DNA from: Geobacillus genomosp. 3
Lineage (GTDB): Bacteria; Bacillota; Bacilli; Bacillales; Anoxybacillaceae
Assembly (NCBI RefSeq): GCF_000445995.2
Contig: NC_022080.4
Coordinates: forward strand, 2,514,001 to 2,578,000
Length of the DNA stretch: 64,000 nucleotides
Direction: 5' to 3'
Shown one piece after another: positions 1 through 9,011 of the stretch (position 1 is its first letter; every line of letters starts with the position of its first letter). The notes under the pieces were generated by a model. It saw only the letters and a list, made by a program, of their open reading frames with translations, did no database searches and was not told the origin of the DNA. The translations under genes were made by a program, and so were the position numbers.

Positions 1-44
1 AGCATTTTCTGGCATCGAACGGGAGCGGTTTTTCAAGCAGAAAA

Positions 45-78
45 AGAAAAACCCTAACCGCGACGGTTAGAGTTTTTC
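45..78 (-). terminator. Rho-independent terminator after rpmA
   Basis: On the minus strand an inverted repeat (CGGTTAGAGT-type arm at 64-73 against ACCCTAACCG at 51-60, one mismatch, CGA loop) is extended by an A-run/T-run pair and followed by a T-rich tract. It lies just downstream of the rpmA stop, so the rplU-prp-rpmA transcript probably ends here. Bases 1-44 show no gene. Confidence 0.8.
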
Positions 79-87
79 GAAATGGTA

Positions 88-378
88 TTACGCTTCTTGG
101 CTGACCGGATAGACGCTCACGCGTTTGCGGTCACGACCGAGCCGCTCGAAACGGACGATGCCGTCGATTTTGGCGTACAGCGTGTCATCGCCGCCGCGGC
201 CGACGTTCAAGCCCGGATGGACTTTCGTTCCGCGTTGGCGGTACAAAATCGAGCCACCCGTCACGAATTGGCCGTCAGCGCGTTTCGCGCCAAGGCGTTT
301 CGCGATTGAGTCGCGGCCGTTTTTCGTCGAACCGACCCCTTTTTTCGAAGCGAAAAATTGCAAATCAAGTCTCAGCAT
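88..378 (-). CDS. rpmA: 50S ribosomal protein L27, precursor form
   Basis: L27 sits near the peptidyl-transferase centre of the large ribosomal subunit. The 96-aa product has the family's [13 protein letters not shown] block and the basic core with the [12 protein letters not shown] and HPG motifs. It begins [10 protein letters not shown], the Firmicute N-terminal extension that is cleaved after the double Phe by the Prp protease, encoded immediately upstream. The ATG at 378 was chosen because AGGAGGTGA lies seven bases before it. An in-frame GTG at 387 falls inside that ribosome binding site and is not the start. Last gene of the rplU-prp-rpmA operon. Confidence 0.97.
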   Translation of the reverse strand: MLRLDLQFFASKKGVGSTKNGRDSIAKRLGAKRADGQFVTGGSILYRQRGTKVHPGLNVGRGGDDTLYAKIDGIVRFERLGRDRKRVSVYPVSQEA

Positions 379-393
379 GACAGTCACCTCCTG

Positions 394-726
394 CTATCTC
401 AATGTCACGCGAATAAATTTCCCGTAATCGCGTTCGATCGTCTTTAGCGAGACGACCATCGCTTCGAGCAAAAGCTGCACTTTCTCTGCCGTCGCTGCTT
501 CTTCCAACTCCGGAAGCTCACAGCGAAGATGGCCGCCGTCTTGGCCGAGCATAACGCGCGGACGGACGCCGGTGAGCTCCTCGATGGCGTTGATCGTCCC
601 AAACGAGACGGCCGAAGCGCCGGCGCAGACGATGTCGTGCCCGCGCTTGGCAAACTTGGCGTGACCATCCATCGTAAACGCGCGAATGCGGCCGCCCGCT
701 TCCCGTTCAATCGTGACGCGGATCAT
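394..726 (-). CDS. prp: Ribosomal-processing cysteine protease Prp
   Basis: Prp (YsxB) is the cysteine protease that removes the N-terminal extension of L27 in Firmicutes. In the 110-aa product starting MIRVTIERE the catalytic pair is visible as His22 (GHAKF) and Cys34 (DIVCAG), the same spacing as known for the family. The start at 726 lies one base after the rplU stop with no strong ribosome binding site, suggesting translational coupling; an ATG at 747 inside rplU is in frame but would add seven non-conserved residues. It sits between its operon partner rplU and its substrate rpmA. Confidence 0.94.
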   Translation of the reverse strand: MIRVTIEREAGGRIRAFTMDGHAKFAKRGHDIVCAGASAVSFGTINAIEELTGVRPRVMLGQDGGHLRCELPELEEAATAEKVQLLLEAMVVSLKTIERDYGKFIRVTLR

Positions 727-727
727 C

Positions 728-1036
728 TTATGCGTTGATTTTTTCAATCACGACTTTAGTGTACGGCTGACGGTGGCCTTGTTTGCGGCGGTAGTTCTTT
801 TTCGCTTTATATTTGAAGACGATGATTTTCTTTTGCCGGCCATGTTTTTGCACTTTCGCCGTGACCGTTGCACCTTCGACCGTCGGGTTGCCGATTTTCA
901 CCGTTTCCCCGCCGATGAACAGCACTTTGTCAAACGTCACCGTATCGCCTTCATTGACATCCAATTTTTCAATGTAAATTTCTTGGCCTTCTTCCACTTT
1001 CAACTGTTTGCCGCCAGTTTCGATAATTGCGTACAT
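728..1036 (-). CDS. rplU: 50S ribosomal protein L21
   Basis: L21 binds 23S rRNA in the large subunit. The 102-aa product starts [11 protein letters not shown], the family signature, and ends with the basic [12 protein letters not shown] segment. The start at 1036 is preceded by AAGGAGGTG with good spacing; in-frame codons upstream belong to the leader. First gene of rplU-prp-rpmA, expressed from the promoter at 1201-1229 through a structured leader that probably lets L21 control its own synthesis. Confidence 0.97.
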   Translation of the reverse strand: MYAIIETGGKQLKVEEGQEIYIEKLDVNEGDTVTFDKVLFIGGETVKIGNPTVEGATVTAKVQKHGRQKKIIVFKYKAKKNYRRKQGHRQPYTKVVIEKINA

Positions 1037-1200
1037 ACGTCGCACCTCCTTCATGATACTCAGACTCGCCAGCGTCAAGGCGGTTCCGGATGGAACGCTT
1101 CACAACCCGCGCTGAGCGGTTGTAGTACGGGTGCGTCATTTTGCGACAGCTGCCCTCTTTTGTCCTTTCTACAAAGGACAAAACGTCTACAACGTCATCT
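1037..1200 (-). promoter_or_regulatory. L21-type ribosomal protein leader
   Basis: The transcribed stretch between the rplU promoter and rplU is about 160 bases, in the position and size of the L21 leader known in Firmicutes. It contains a perfect 11-bp inverted repeat, TTTTGTCCTTT at 1158-1168 and AAAGGACAAAA at 1173-1183 with a 4-base loop. Assignment to the L21 leader family is from context and layout, not from a covariance search. Confidence 0.7.
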
Positions 1201-1229
1201 ATAGTACCATAGAAACAGCCCACCGTCAA
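1201..1229 (-). promoter_or_regulatory. Sigma-A promoter of rplU-prp-rpmA
   Basis: Read on the minus strand: TTGACG at 1224-1229, a 17-base spacer, and TACTAT at 1201-1206. This is a near-consensus housekeeping promoter directly ahead of the L21 leader. Confidence 0.8.
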
Positions 1230-1254
1230 CTGCCATTTTCCCCACGACAGCCAA

Positions 1255-1277
1255 CAAAAAAGCGGCTGTCGCCGCTT
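1255..1277 (-). terminator. Terminator after spoIVFB
   Basis: On the minus strand AGCGGC, a GACA loop, GCCGCT (stem 1261-1266 with 1271-1276), then a run of six T. It abuts the spoIVFB stop and separates the spoIVF transcript from the rplU promoter. Confidence 0.85.
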
Positions 1278-2137
1278 TAATAAATAAGCGCGCCAAGCGG
1301 CGCATCGATCCGCTTTTCGGCAAAAAACGCGTGCAACAGCTCATTTTCATCAAGCGTCATCCGCTCGCGGCCCTCGCCAGTGACAACAATTGCGTGCTTT
1401 TGCCCGCGGTAAAAACGGTGCAGCACGGCCGAGATGCGCTCCTCAGCCGATACGGTGATCGTCTTCAGCCTTGTGTAATCCCCCTTTTTTCCATAATACC
1501 GCTCAAGCAAAAACCGCATGACGACATACGGATGCTGCTTCCACTCCTGCCGGATGGCATGCGCCAAAAAGGCAACAATCACCCATAAATCCAACTGACG
1601 CGGCGCCATGAGAAGCAAAAGAACTATACCGACAGCAAGCACAACGGCCGAGACCGCAACCATCTGTCGGTGCGCCTCGCTGAACGGGAGGCGATGCGAC
1701 AAGAGCAAAAACAGCAGTTTGCCGCCATCGAGCGGCCAAATGGGCAACAAGTTCAACCCAAAGATCGCTACATTATAGCGAAAAAACAACTCCCAGCTCC
1801 CGTCATCCATCCAACCGACCTTCCATAAAAAAAACGCTGCGGCTACGAGCCAAAGATGCTGTGCCGGGCCGGCGAGCGTCACGATCCACTCCTCGCGAAA
1901 CGGCCGGTTTCCATGCTCTTCCACTTCAGCCACTCCACCGAACGGCAGCAACAAAATCCGCTTCACCCGCCATGAAAAATACGCGGCTGCCGCCGCATGG
2001 CCAAGCTCATGGACGAGAATAATGAAAAACAGCAAACAAAGCTGCTTAAAGTGGGCGGTCAATACCGCCATGCCGCCGATCAGCCATAATAACGGATGAA
2101 CGTGCAACTTTCCAAGCAGCCCTACATACTTATTCAA
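1277..2137 (-). CDS. spoIVFB: Intramembrane metalloprotease SpoIVFB (S2P family)
   Basis: SpoIVFB is the site-2-type zinc protease that cleaves pro-sigma-K in the mother cell during sporulation. The 286-aa product is hydrophobic with several membrane segments. The HELGH zinc motif lies at residues 43-47 and the second metal ligand, Asp137, in LLPIWPLDGG. The C-terminal third resembles a CBS domain, which in this family binds substrate and ATP. It starts at a TTG (2137) that overlaps the end of spoIVFA by eight bases, so the inhibitor and protease genes are translationally coupled. Confidence 0.95.
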   Translation of the reverse strand: MNKYVGLLGKLHVHPLLWLIGGMAVLTAHFKQLCLLFFIILVHELGHAAAAAYFSWRVKRILLLPFGGVAEVEEHGNRPFREEWIVTLAGPAQHLWLVAAAFFLWKVGWMDDGSWELFFRYNVAIFGLNLLPIWPLDGGKLLFLLLSHRLPFSEAHRQMVAVSAVVLAVGIVLLLLMAPRQLDLWVIVAFLAHAIRQEWKQHPYVVMRFLLERYYGKKGDYTRLKTITVSAEERISAVLHRFYRGQKHAIVVTGEGRERMTLDENELLHAFFAEKRIDAPLGALIY

Positions 2138-2897
2138 AGGAAATCACCTGGATCGGATCAATGAATTGATCCCCTTGCTTAATGGCAAAATAAAACAACC
2201 CTTTCTGTTCGTCTTCGTCACTTGCCTGTGCAGTTCCGACTTCCTTCCCCATTTCGACAAAGTCGTATAGTTTCACTGAAATGGTTCCCAAATGGCCATA
2301 CCACGTTTCACTGCCGTCCGCGTGCTGAATCACGACCGTTTTCCCAAAGGTTTCTTTTGTGCCGGCAAAGGTGACAATCCCTTCTTTCATTGCCTCGACT
2401 TTCGCCTCGCTCTCGGTTTCAATCATCACGCCTTGGCCATTTTGCTCAAAGCTTTCGAGCACTCGGCCGGAAACGGGCACCGCGTATGAGGACGCCGTCT
2501 CCGTTTTTGTCTCCTTTTTCGGCGCAAAAAAGGCGAGCGGCTCACCAAACGTTTGTTCATACCAGGCTGAGACGGCCGCAAACTGAAATTCCGTTTCCAT
2601 CGCCCTCGTGACAAACTGCCGCGCCGGTTCGAGCGAAGCGGATGGATGTTTGAACAAAATGGCGGTGATTAACACAAGGCACGCCGCAATCAGCGTTTTG
2701 AAGAGAAACCACTCTTTGCGGAACAGCGGATGGGACTCTGATTCAAACGAATAGCGGTCGTACGTCACAACCGGAAGCCCGTACCGCTCCTCATCCGCCA
2801 TCCCCCACTCCGGCTCTCTGCGATTTTTTGCCTGATGGTGGCGCTCTTTCCGCCGCTTTTCAATCCGTTTTTTCATCTCCCGAACGCGTCGGTCCAT
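2130..2897 (-). CDS. spoIVFA: Stage IV sporulation protein SpoIVFA, M23-like inhibitor of SpoIVFB
   Basis: SpoIVFA holds SpoIVFB inactive and anchors it with BofA in the outer forespore membrane until the SpoIVB signal arrives. The 255-aa product has a very basic N-terminal cytoplasmic part, one membrane segment near residues 85-105, and a C-terminal LytM/M23-like domain (VVIQHADGSETWYGHL) lacking a full set of zinc ligands, fitting a non-enzymatic role. Start at 2897 follows GGAGGGGGG. A sigma-E-type promoter lies about 40 bases upstream. Confidence 0.92.
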   Translation of the reverse strand: MDRRVREMKKRIEKRRKERHHQAKNRREPEWGMADEERYGLPVVTYDRYSFESESHPLFRKEWFLFKTLIAACLVLITAILFKHPSASLEPARQFVTRAMETEFQFAAVSAWYEQTFGEPLAFFAPKKETKTETASSYAVPVSGRVLESFEQNGQGVMIETESEAKVEAMKEGIVTFAGTKETFGKTVVIQHADGSETWYGHLGTISVKLYDFVEMGKEVGTAQASDEDEQKGLFYFAIKQGDQFIDPIQVISFE

Positions 2898-2933
2898 ACG
2901 TCCCCCCTCCACCTTTCTAACCACGTTTGTACT

Positions 2934-2962
2934 AGTTTATGAGACAACCCGTTTGAATATGA
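2934..2962 (-). promoter_or_regulatory. Sigma-E-type promoter of spoIVFAB
   Basis: On the minus strand TCATATT (2956-2962), a 14-base spacer and CATAAACT (2934-2941) match the sporulation mother-cell sigma-E consensus (K-M-ATATT, 14-15 bases, CATACANT). This fits the known sigma-E control of spoIVF in B. subtilis. Confidence 0.7.
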
Positions 2963-3203
2963 GCAGGCGTTTTTTCACTGCCCCCACCGGGCTCACCTCG
3001 ATGAGCGCAAGCTTGTCGCCGCCAAAGGCGGACGACTGTTTGCAGCCAGCCGTTTACACAGAAGCAATGTTTTCGTCAAGCCCGCCTTGCCGATTTACAC
3101 GATCAGTAAAAAAGAGACCTAGTCTCCCCCCTTTTATCCTCAATATTCTCTCCTGTTATCGTGTCGCACGCCGGCGCCGGTTTCCGCAAGTAATGGGCAA
3201 AAC
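2963..3203. other. Intergenic region between minD terminator and spoIVF promoter
   Basis: About 240 bases with no convincing gene on either strand. It contains a short GC inverted repeat (GCCGCC...GGCGGAC near 3018-3033) and a small palindrome (GAGAC CTAGTCTC near 3114). Neither has a clear role. Confidence 0.4.
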
Positions 3204-3233
3204 AAAAAGGGCAATTTCCCGTCGGAATTGCCC
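3204..3233 (-). terminator. Terminator after minD
   Basis: Minus-strand hairpin GGGGCAATTCC / GGAAATTGCCC (3209-3233) followed by TTTTTG. It ends the mreB-mreC-mreD-minC-minD transcription unit. Confidence 0.85.
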
Positions 3234-3240
3234 CATTCCC

Positions 3241-4044
3241 TTATTTCAGGCTAAATATTTTTCGAATCTTTGAGAACAACCCTTTCTCCTCTTCCTCGAG
3301 CGGCGGCAGCGGCACCGATTCGCCGAGGATGCGGCGGGCGATGTTGCGGTAAGCAACCGACGCTTTGCTGCTTGGGTCAAGGACGATCGGTTCGCCGCGA
3401 TTCGACGCTTTGATCACGTTCTCATCATCAGCGATAATGCCGAGCAGCTCGATCGACAAATGCATGACGATTTCATCCACATCAAGCATATCACCGTTTT
3501 TCACCATATGGCTGCGAATGCGGTTAATGACGAGGCGCGGCGGTTTGACGTGCTCTTCCGCTTCAAGCAAGCCGATGATGCGGTCGGCGTCGCGGACGGC
3601 CGACACTTCCGGTGTCGTGACGACGATCGCCTCGTCCGCGCCGGCGACAGCGTTGCGGTAGCCTTGTTCAATGCCGGCCGGGCAGTCGATGAGCACATAG
3701 TCGTATTCTTGCTTCAACTGCTCGACCAGCTCTTTCATCTGCCCCGGATTGACCGCCGATTTGTCGCTCGTTTGCGCCGCCGGCAGCAAATACAAGTGGT
3801 TATCGAACCGCTTATCTTTGACGAGCGCTTTTTGCACCGTACAGCGTCCTTCAACGACATCAACTAGGTCATAAATAATTCGGTTTTCAAGCCCCAACAC
3901 GACATCGAGGTTGCGCAGCCCGATGTCCGTATCGACAAGGCACACCCGCTTCCCCAAAATGGCGAGGGCCGTCCCAAGGTTTGCGGTCGTCGTCGTTTTG
4001 CCGACGCCGCCCTTCCCGGAAGTGATGACGATCGCTTCTCCCAC
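3241..4044 (-). CDS. minD: Septum site-determining ATPase MinD
   Basis: MinD is the membrane-associated ATPase that positions MinC and blocks division at the poles. The 267-aa product has the deviant Walker A GKGGVGKTT at residues 10-18, Walker-like segments (VLIDCPAGIEQGY), and a C-terminal amphipathic tail (KGLFSKIRKIFSL) for membrane binding. GTG start at 4044, with AAGGAG upstream. It follows minC directly, as in B. subtilis. Confidence 0.97.
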   Translation of the reverse strand: MGEAIVITSGKGGVGKTTTTANLGTALAILGKRVCLVDTDIGLRNLDVVLGLENRIIYDLVDVVEGRCTVQKALVKDKRFDNHLYLLPAAQTSDKSAVNPGQMKELVEQLKQEYDYVLIDCPAGIEQGYRNAVAGADEAIVVTTPEVSAVRDADRIIGLLEAEEHVKPPRLVINRIRSHMVKNGDMLDVDEIVMHLSIELLGIIADDENVIKASNRGEPIVLDPSSKASVAYRNIARRILGESVPLPPLEEEEKGLFSKIRKIFSLK

Positions 4045-4046
4045 GG

Positions 4047-4730
4047 TTACATTCTCCTTTCTAAGCGCGTCAAATTCGGCCGCAAATGCATAAGCAGCTG
4101 CAGGCGGTCGACCACAATTTGATCATGTTCATTAATATAAGCACATTCCATCTCATTTCCTTCGTCCGTTTTGTAATCGGGAGCACGATTCATGACATCG
4201 CCGATGCGCAGCTGCATCGGCTTCATCACTGACGCGGCAATGATCGCCTCTTTATTGCCGGCATATCCGGCATGGGCGATGCCGCGTAAGGCGCCGAGGA
4301 TGAAAATGTTGCCTCCGGCGATCACCGTCCCGCCGGGGTTCACATCGCCGAGCAGCAACAAATCCCCCTCGACGTGAAGCACTTGTCCGGAACGGACAAT
4401 GCGCGAGACAGTGACGATTTCCGTTTTCTGTATCCATTCAATCGCGTCCGCTTTCGACATCACATTGCTTTCGATCGAATCGACGACCAAATTTTTCGAA
4501 CGGCGGATGAGCGCGCGCAACTCCTCCTCTTGGGCGGGCGTTAAGTAGCGGTTCCCGACTTTCAAATGGACGGAGACGAGCGGGCTGTTGGAAGCGACGC
4601 CAGAGCGCTTGACAAGCCGCTCTTCGATCTCTTTCAACAAGTCGTCATACGAACAGCGGTCATCAAGATGCAGCGTCAGCCCATCTTTCGTCCCTTTAAT
4701 CGTCACATACTGCTGCTTTTGTTTTGCCAC
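4047..4730 (-). CDS. minC: Septum site-determining protein MinC
   Basis: MinC inhibits FtsZ polymerisation and is recruited to membranes by MinD. The 227-aa product has the N-terminal FtsZ-inhibiting domain ([15 protein letters not shown]) and a C-terminal beta-helix with [19 protein letters not shown] and the MinD-contact segment. GTG at 4730 was preferred over GTG at 4739 because GGGGTGA sits five bases before it and because the family starts next to KQQYVTIKG. Start choice is moderately sure. Confidence 0.95.
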   Translation of the reverse strand: MAKQKQQYVTIKGTKDGLTLHLDDRCSYDDLLKEIEERLVKRSGVASNSPLVSVHLKVGNRYLTPAQEEELRALIRRSKNLVVDSIESNVMSKADAIEWIQKTEIVTVSRIVRSGQVLHVEGDLLLLGDVNPGGTVIAGGNIFILGALRGIAHAGYAGNKEAIIAASVMKPMQLRIGDVMNRAPDYKTDEGNEMECAYINEHDQIVVDRLQLLMHLRPNLTRLERRM

Positions 4731-4779
4731 AACGTTCACCCCAACGAATATTTCTACAGAACGGGCCGTTTTTCCTCTT

Positions 4780-5298
4780 TTATTCTTCCTGCTCCAACCG
4801 GCGAATTTTTGCCAGCCACCGTCCGAGCGGGTACGAGAAGATCAGTAAAAATCCGATATTCAACAGCAATGTTGGCCATAGACGACGATCCCAAAATACG
4901 GAAAACGACCAATCCGTCCGCCCGATCAACAGCTGAATGCCGTACACATAGCCGTCAAGAAGAGCGATGGCCAACAGCGATAGCAAAAACACAACAAGCC
5001 AGCTCTGGTGAAACCATTTCATCGCTTTGCCCGCGATATAGGCGATGAGCGTGTAGGCAAAGGCGTAAACGCCGAGCAGCTCTGTATAGACGCAGTCATA
5101 CAGGAAACCGAATATGAATCCGTACCCCATCGCCCGCGTCCCACCAAGATAAACAGCCGTCAGCACTAAAAAAATAAGAAAAAAGCGGGGAACAAAAAAA
5201 TAGCGGACATACAAGTCACCCTTCGGCCATACATCAACAAAAATGCTTTCGCTGACAAAACATAACACCGCAAGGAAAGGGAGCCGCCACTTTTTCAC
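4780..5298 (-). CDS. mreD: Rod shape-determining protein MreD
   Basis: MreD is a small integral membrane partner of MreC and the elongasome. The 172-aa product is hydrophobic with about five predicted membrane segments and the family layout ([34 protein letters not shown]). Its start overlaps the mreC stop by four bases, indicating coupled translation. Confidence 0.92.
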   Translation of the reverse strand: MKKWRLPFLAVLCFVSESIFVDVWPKGDLYVRYFFVPRFFLIFLVLTAVYLGGTRAMGYGFIFGFLYDCVYTELLGVYAFAYTLIAYIAGKAMKWFHQSWLVVFLLSLLAIALLDGYVYGIQLLIGRTDWSFSVFWDRRLWPTLLLNIGFLLIFSYPLGRWLAKIRRLEQEE

Positions 5299-6161
5299 TT
5301 TGCCTCCTCCTCTTCTTGCAGTGCCTCATCGATTTTCCGTTTCACAATCATCACATCATCAATATCATACAAGTTGGCAAACGGTTTAACATAGACAACT
5401 TGCGTCAATCCGTACTGGTCTGGTTTGACCTCGGTTACTTCGCCGATCGGCAATCCTTTCGGAAACACGCCGCCGAGGCCGGAAGTCAACACTTTTTGCT
5501 TCTCTTTCACTTTGGCGTCAATCGGAATTTCGCCAAGGATCAGTTCGCGCCGTTTGCTGTCATACCCTTCAATTAAGCCGAATACGTTTTCGTTCCCTTG
5601 GACATAGGCGGAAATGCGGTTGTTTTGGTCGAGCGCGCTTAACAGTTGCACCGTGGACGTAAATTGGGAAGCGTGCTGCACCTTGCCGACAAGCCCGGCT
5701 GGGGTAATGACCGCCATATCTTTTTTCACCCCATGCTGCGCGCCTTTATTGACAATGATCGTCTCCCGCCAGCGGTCTGGGTTTCGCCCGATCACAGTCG
5801 CTTGGATCGGAATAAAGTCGCGCAAGCTCTCTTTTTTGTCAAGCAACGCGCGAAGCCGTTTGTTTTCCTGGCGCAGCGCCTCAACCTCCGTCTGCAGCGC
5901 CGCGTATTCCTCAAGCCTTGCTTTCAATAACTCGTTTTCCTCATATGTATGGCGGAGATCGTTCACATTTTCAAAGAAGCCCGCGACAAACTGTGCGGGC
6001 TTCCCAAACAGAAGCTGGACAAAACCGACAGTGTCTTTGACAAACTGCTCTGGCCACGTCAATTGCTCGCGGCTGCGCAGCGAAAAGCCGATCAACATAA
6101 CAAGAATGACGATGCTGACAAGCAAAAAAATGAGACGCTTATTTCCGAAAAACTGTGGCAT
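5295..6161 (-). CDS. mreC: Rod shape-determining protein MreC
   Basis: MreC links MreB to the peptidoglycan synthases of the rod complex. The 288-aa product has an N-terminal membrane helix (residues 10-25), a coiled coil (about 65-110, EENELLKARLEEYAAL) and a C-terminal beta domain ending in DDVMIVKR. AGAAGGTG precedes the start. It lies between mreB and mreD. Confidence 0.95.
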   Translation of the reverse strand: MPQFFGNKRLIFLLVSIVILVMLIGFSLRSREQLTWPEQFVKDTVGFVQLLFGKPAQFVAGFFENVNDLRHTYEENELLKARLEEYAALQTEVEALRQENKRLRALLDKKESLRDFIPIQATVIGRNPDRWRETIIVNKGAQHGVKKDMAVITPAGLVGKVQHASQFTSTVQLLSALDQNNRISAYVQGNENVFGLIEGYDSKRRELILGEIPIDAKVKEKQKVLTSGLGGVFPKGLPIGEVTEVKPDQYGLTQVVYVKPFANLYDIDDVMIVKRKIDEALQEEEEAK

Positions 6162-6181
6162 GCGTCGGCACCTTCTTACTG

Positions 6182-7273
<1,092 letters not shown>

Positions 7274-7361
7274 TCATTTATAAATGGTACAGCACCGCCG
7301 AAACGGATTCAGAAAAACTCATAATTGATATTATACCTGATTCGACAAAAAATGAGAACCG

Positions 7362-8042
7362 TTAGACATAGCCTTTTTCTTTTAAACTGATGAATTTTTG
7401 GTCACCGATAATGAGATGGTCCAGAAGCTCGATGCCGATCACGCGGCCGCATTCGACAAGCCGTCTGGTGACATCGATGTCCTCGCGGCTTGGGGTCGGA
7501 TCGCCAGAGGGGTGGTTATGCACGCAAATGACTGAGGCGGCGGATCGTTTGATCGCCTCTTTAAACACTTCGCGCGGATGGACAATGGAGGCGTTTAAAC
7601 TGCCGATGAACACTGTTTTGCGATGAATTACTTGATTTTTTGTATTCAAATAAATGGCAACAAAATGTTCTTGCGATAAAAATCGCATATCTTCCATGAC
7701 ATATTTGGCCCCGTCTTCCGGACAACGGATGACATAGCGGTCATGGTAGCCGGATTGGTGAATGCGCCGGCCGAGCTCAAGCGCGGCCAAAATTTGCGCC
7801 GCTTTCGTCGGCCCGATTCCTTTAATGTTGGTCATTTCTTCAACCGTCGCGTCTTTCAGCAGCCTCAGCCCTTCAAAATGCTGAAGAAGACGCTGGGCGA
7901 GCTGCACGACCGACTCGTCTTTCGTCCCGGTGCGCAGCAAAATGGCCAATAGCTCATGATCAGCTAAACTTTCCGGCCCTGACGACAACAGTCGTTCACG
8001 CGGCCGACCGTCTTTTGGCACATCGCGAATCATCCACGCCAT
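7362..8042 (-). CDS. radC: RadC family JAB/MPN metalloprotein
   Basis: RadC proteins combine an N-terminal helix-hairpin-helix region with a JAB1/MPN metal-binding domain; their true role is unsettled despite the DNA-repair name. The 226-aa product shows an HhH (TNIKGIGPTKAAQILAALELG) near residues 70-90 and the JAMM motif HNHPSGDPTPSREDID near 175-190. It lies between maf and mreB as in B. subtilis (ysxA). AGGGAGG precedes the ATG. Confidence 0.93.
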   Translation of the reverse strand: MAWMIRDVPKDGRPRERLLSSGPESLADHELLAILLRTGTKDESVVQLAQRLLQHFEGLRLLKDATVEEMTNIKGIGPTKAAQILAALELGRRIHQSGYHDRYVIRCPEDGAKYVMEDMRFLSQEHFVAIYLNTKNQVIHRKTVFIGSLNASIVHPREVFKEAIKRSAASVICVHNHPSGDPTPSREDIDVTRRLVECGRVIGIELLDHLIIGDQKFISLKEKGYV

Positions 8043-8146
8043 CGTATTCCTCCCTTACTCCTTTTCTGATCCCGCCGTTATCCGGCAGTGACCGACCGCA
8101 GCACAATAAGCGTCCCCGGCCATGTGGATGGCGGCTGTTAACGGCA

Positions 8147-8734
8147 TTACGCTCCCATGCCGTCCGGCGGCCACCCGAGCCGACGCAGCTCTCTTACAGT
8201 CCTTGACAGCGGCAGGCCAACAACAGTGAAGTAATCTCCTTCAATCCGTTTGACAAACAGGGCGGCCCGACCTTGAATGCCGTACGCTCCCGCCTTGTCC
8301 ATCGGCTCTCCGGTGGCGATGTAAGTTTCGATTTCTTCATCGCTCAACGGCCAAAACGTCACCGCTGTTTTTTCGGCGAATGACACCGTTTCCCCGTGCG
8401 GCGTCGCGATTGCAACCCCTGTCCAAACATCGTGCGTCCGCCCGGATAAAAGCCGCAGCGTCTCAAACGCTTCTCCGGCGGTGCGCGGCTTCCCTAGCAA
8501 CCGGCCGTCATGCACAACAATCGTGTCGGCGCCAAGGACGTAGGCGTCAGATGCGCACGGCACGACCGCCTCGACTTTCCGGCGGGCAAGCATTTGGACG
8601 GCTTCTTCAGGGGGCGTTCCGGGAGCGATCGTCTCGTCGGCTTGGCTTTCCTGCACATCAAACGGCCAGCCGGTCATCTCGAGGAGCTGTTTGCGGCGCG
8701 GGGAGCGGGACGCAAGCACGAACCGTGGGGGCAT
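8147..8734 (-). CDS. maf: Maf-like nucleotide pyrophosphatase
   Basis: Maf proteins hydrolyse non-canonical or modified nucleoside triphosphates; in Bacillus Maf is linked to septum formation. The 195-aa product has the [12 protein letters not shown] motif at the N terminus, VLGADTIV near residue 70, and [11 protein letters not shown] and [11 protein letters not shown] toward the end. The ATG at 8734 has AAGGAG seven bases upstream, while the ATG at 8740 is only one base away from it, so 8734 is preferred. Confidence 0.94.
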   Translation of the reverse strand: MPPRFVLASRSPRRKQLLEMTGWPFDVQESQADETIAPGTPPEEAVQMLARRKVEAVVPCASDAYVLGADTIVVHDGRLLGKPRTAGEAFETLRLLSGRTHDVWTGVAIATPHGETVSFAEKTAVTFWPLSDEEIETYIATGEPMDKAGAYGIQGRAALFVKRIEGDYFTVVGLPLSRTVRELRRLGWPPDGMGA

Positions 8735-8778
8735 CGTCATTCTCCTTTCCTTCGTTTCGGTTCGGAAGATTCATTTGT

Positions 8779-8807
8779 ATCGTAGCAAATTTTTCACTGA
8801 AAGGCAA
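8779..8807 (-). promoter_or_regulatory. Sigma-A promoter of maf-radC
   Basis: Minus strand TTGCCT (8802-8807), 17-base spacer, TACGAT (8779-8784). The unit starts downstream of the spoIIB terminator. The 8808-8984 stretch upstream is strongly AT-rich with no gene visible and could help promoter activity. Confidence 0.7.
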
Positions 8808-8984
8808 TTTTCCACCTCACATTTCGCACCCTGAATAAAAATTCGAAATAAGCCAGGTTTGACCGAATAAAAATTAATTATTTTACAATTTTTGTATAAA
8901 AAATTATTTTTATGCGCATATTCGGGTTGTTTTTTGTATATTATGCAAAGGTTGCGAAATATGAGTTCCACAGACAAGAACAAA

Positions 8985-9011
8985 GAAAAAACGGAGCCGT
9001 TTTTAGCTCCG
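8985..9011 (-). terminator. Terminator after spoIIB
   Basis: Minus-strand CGGAGC (9006-9011) pairs with GCTCCG (8992-8997) and is followed by six T. The stem begins at the spoIIB stop codon. Confidence 0.8.

Noticed and set aside
2953..3273. A 106-codon plus-strand frame across the minD terminator
   Set aside because: It reads through the terminator hairpin and into minD antisense, with no ribosome binding site or domain.
8808..8984. AT-rich gap with a possible small minus-strand frame between spoIIB and maf
   Set aside because: The frame has no ribosome binding site and runs into the maf promoter; the base composition fits a regulatory gap.
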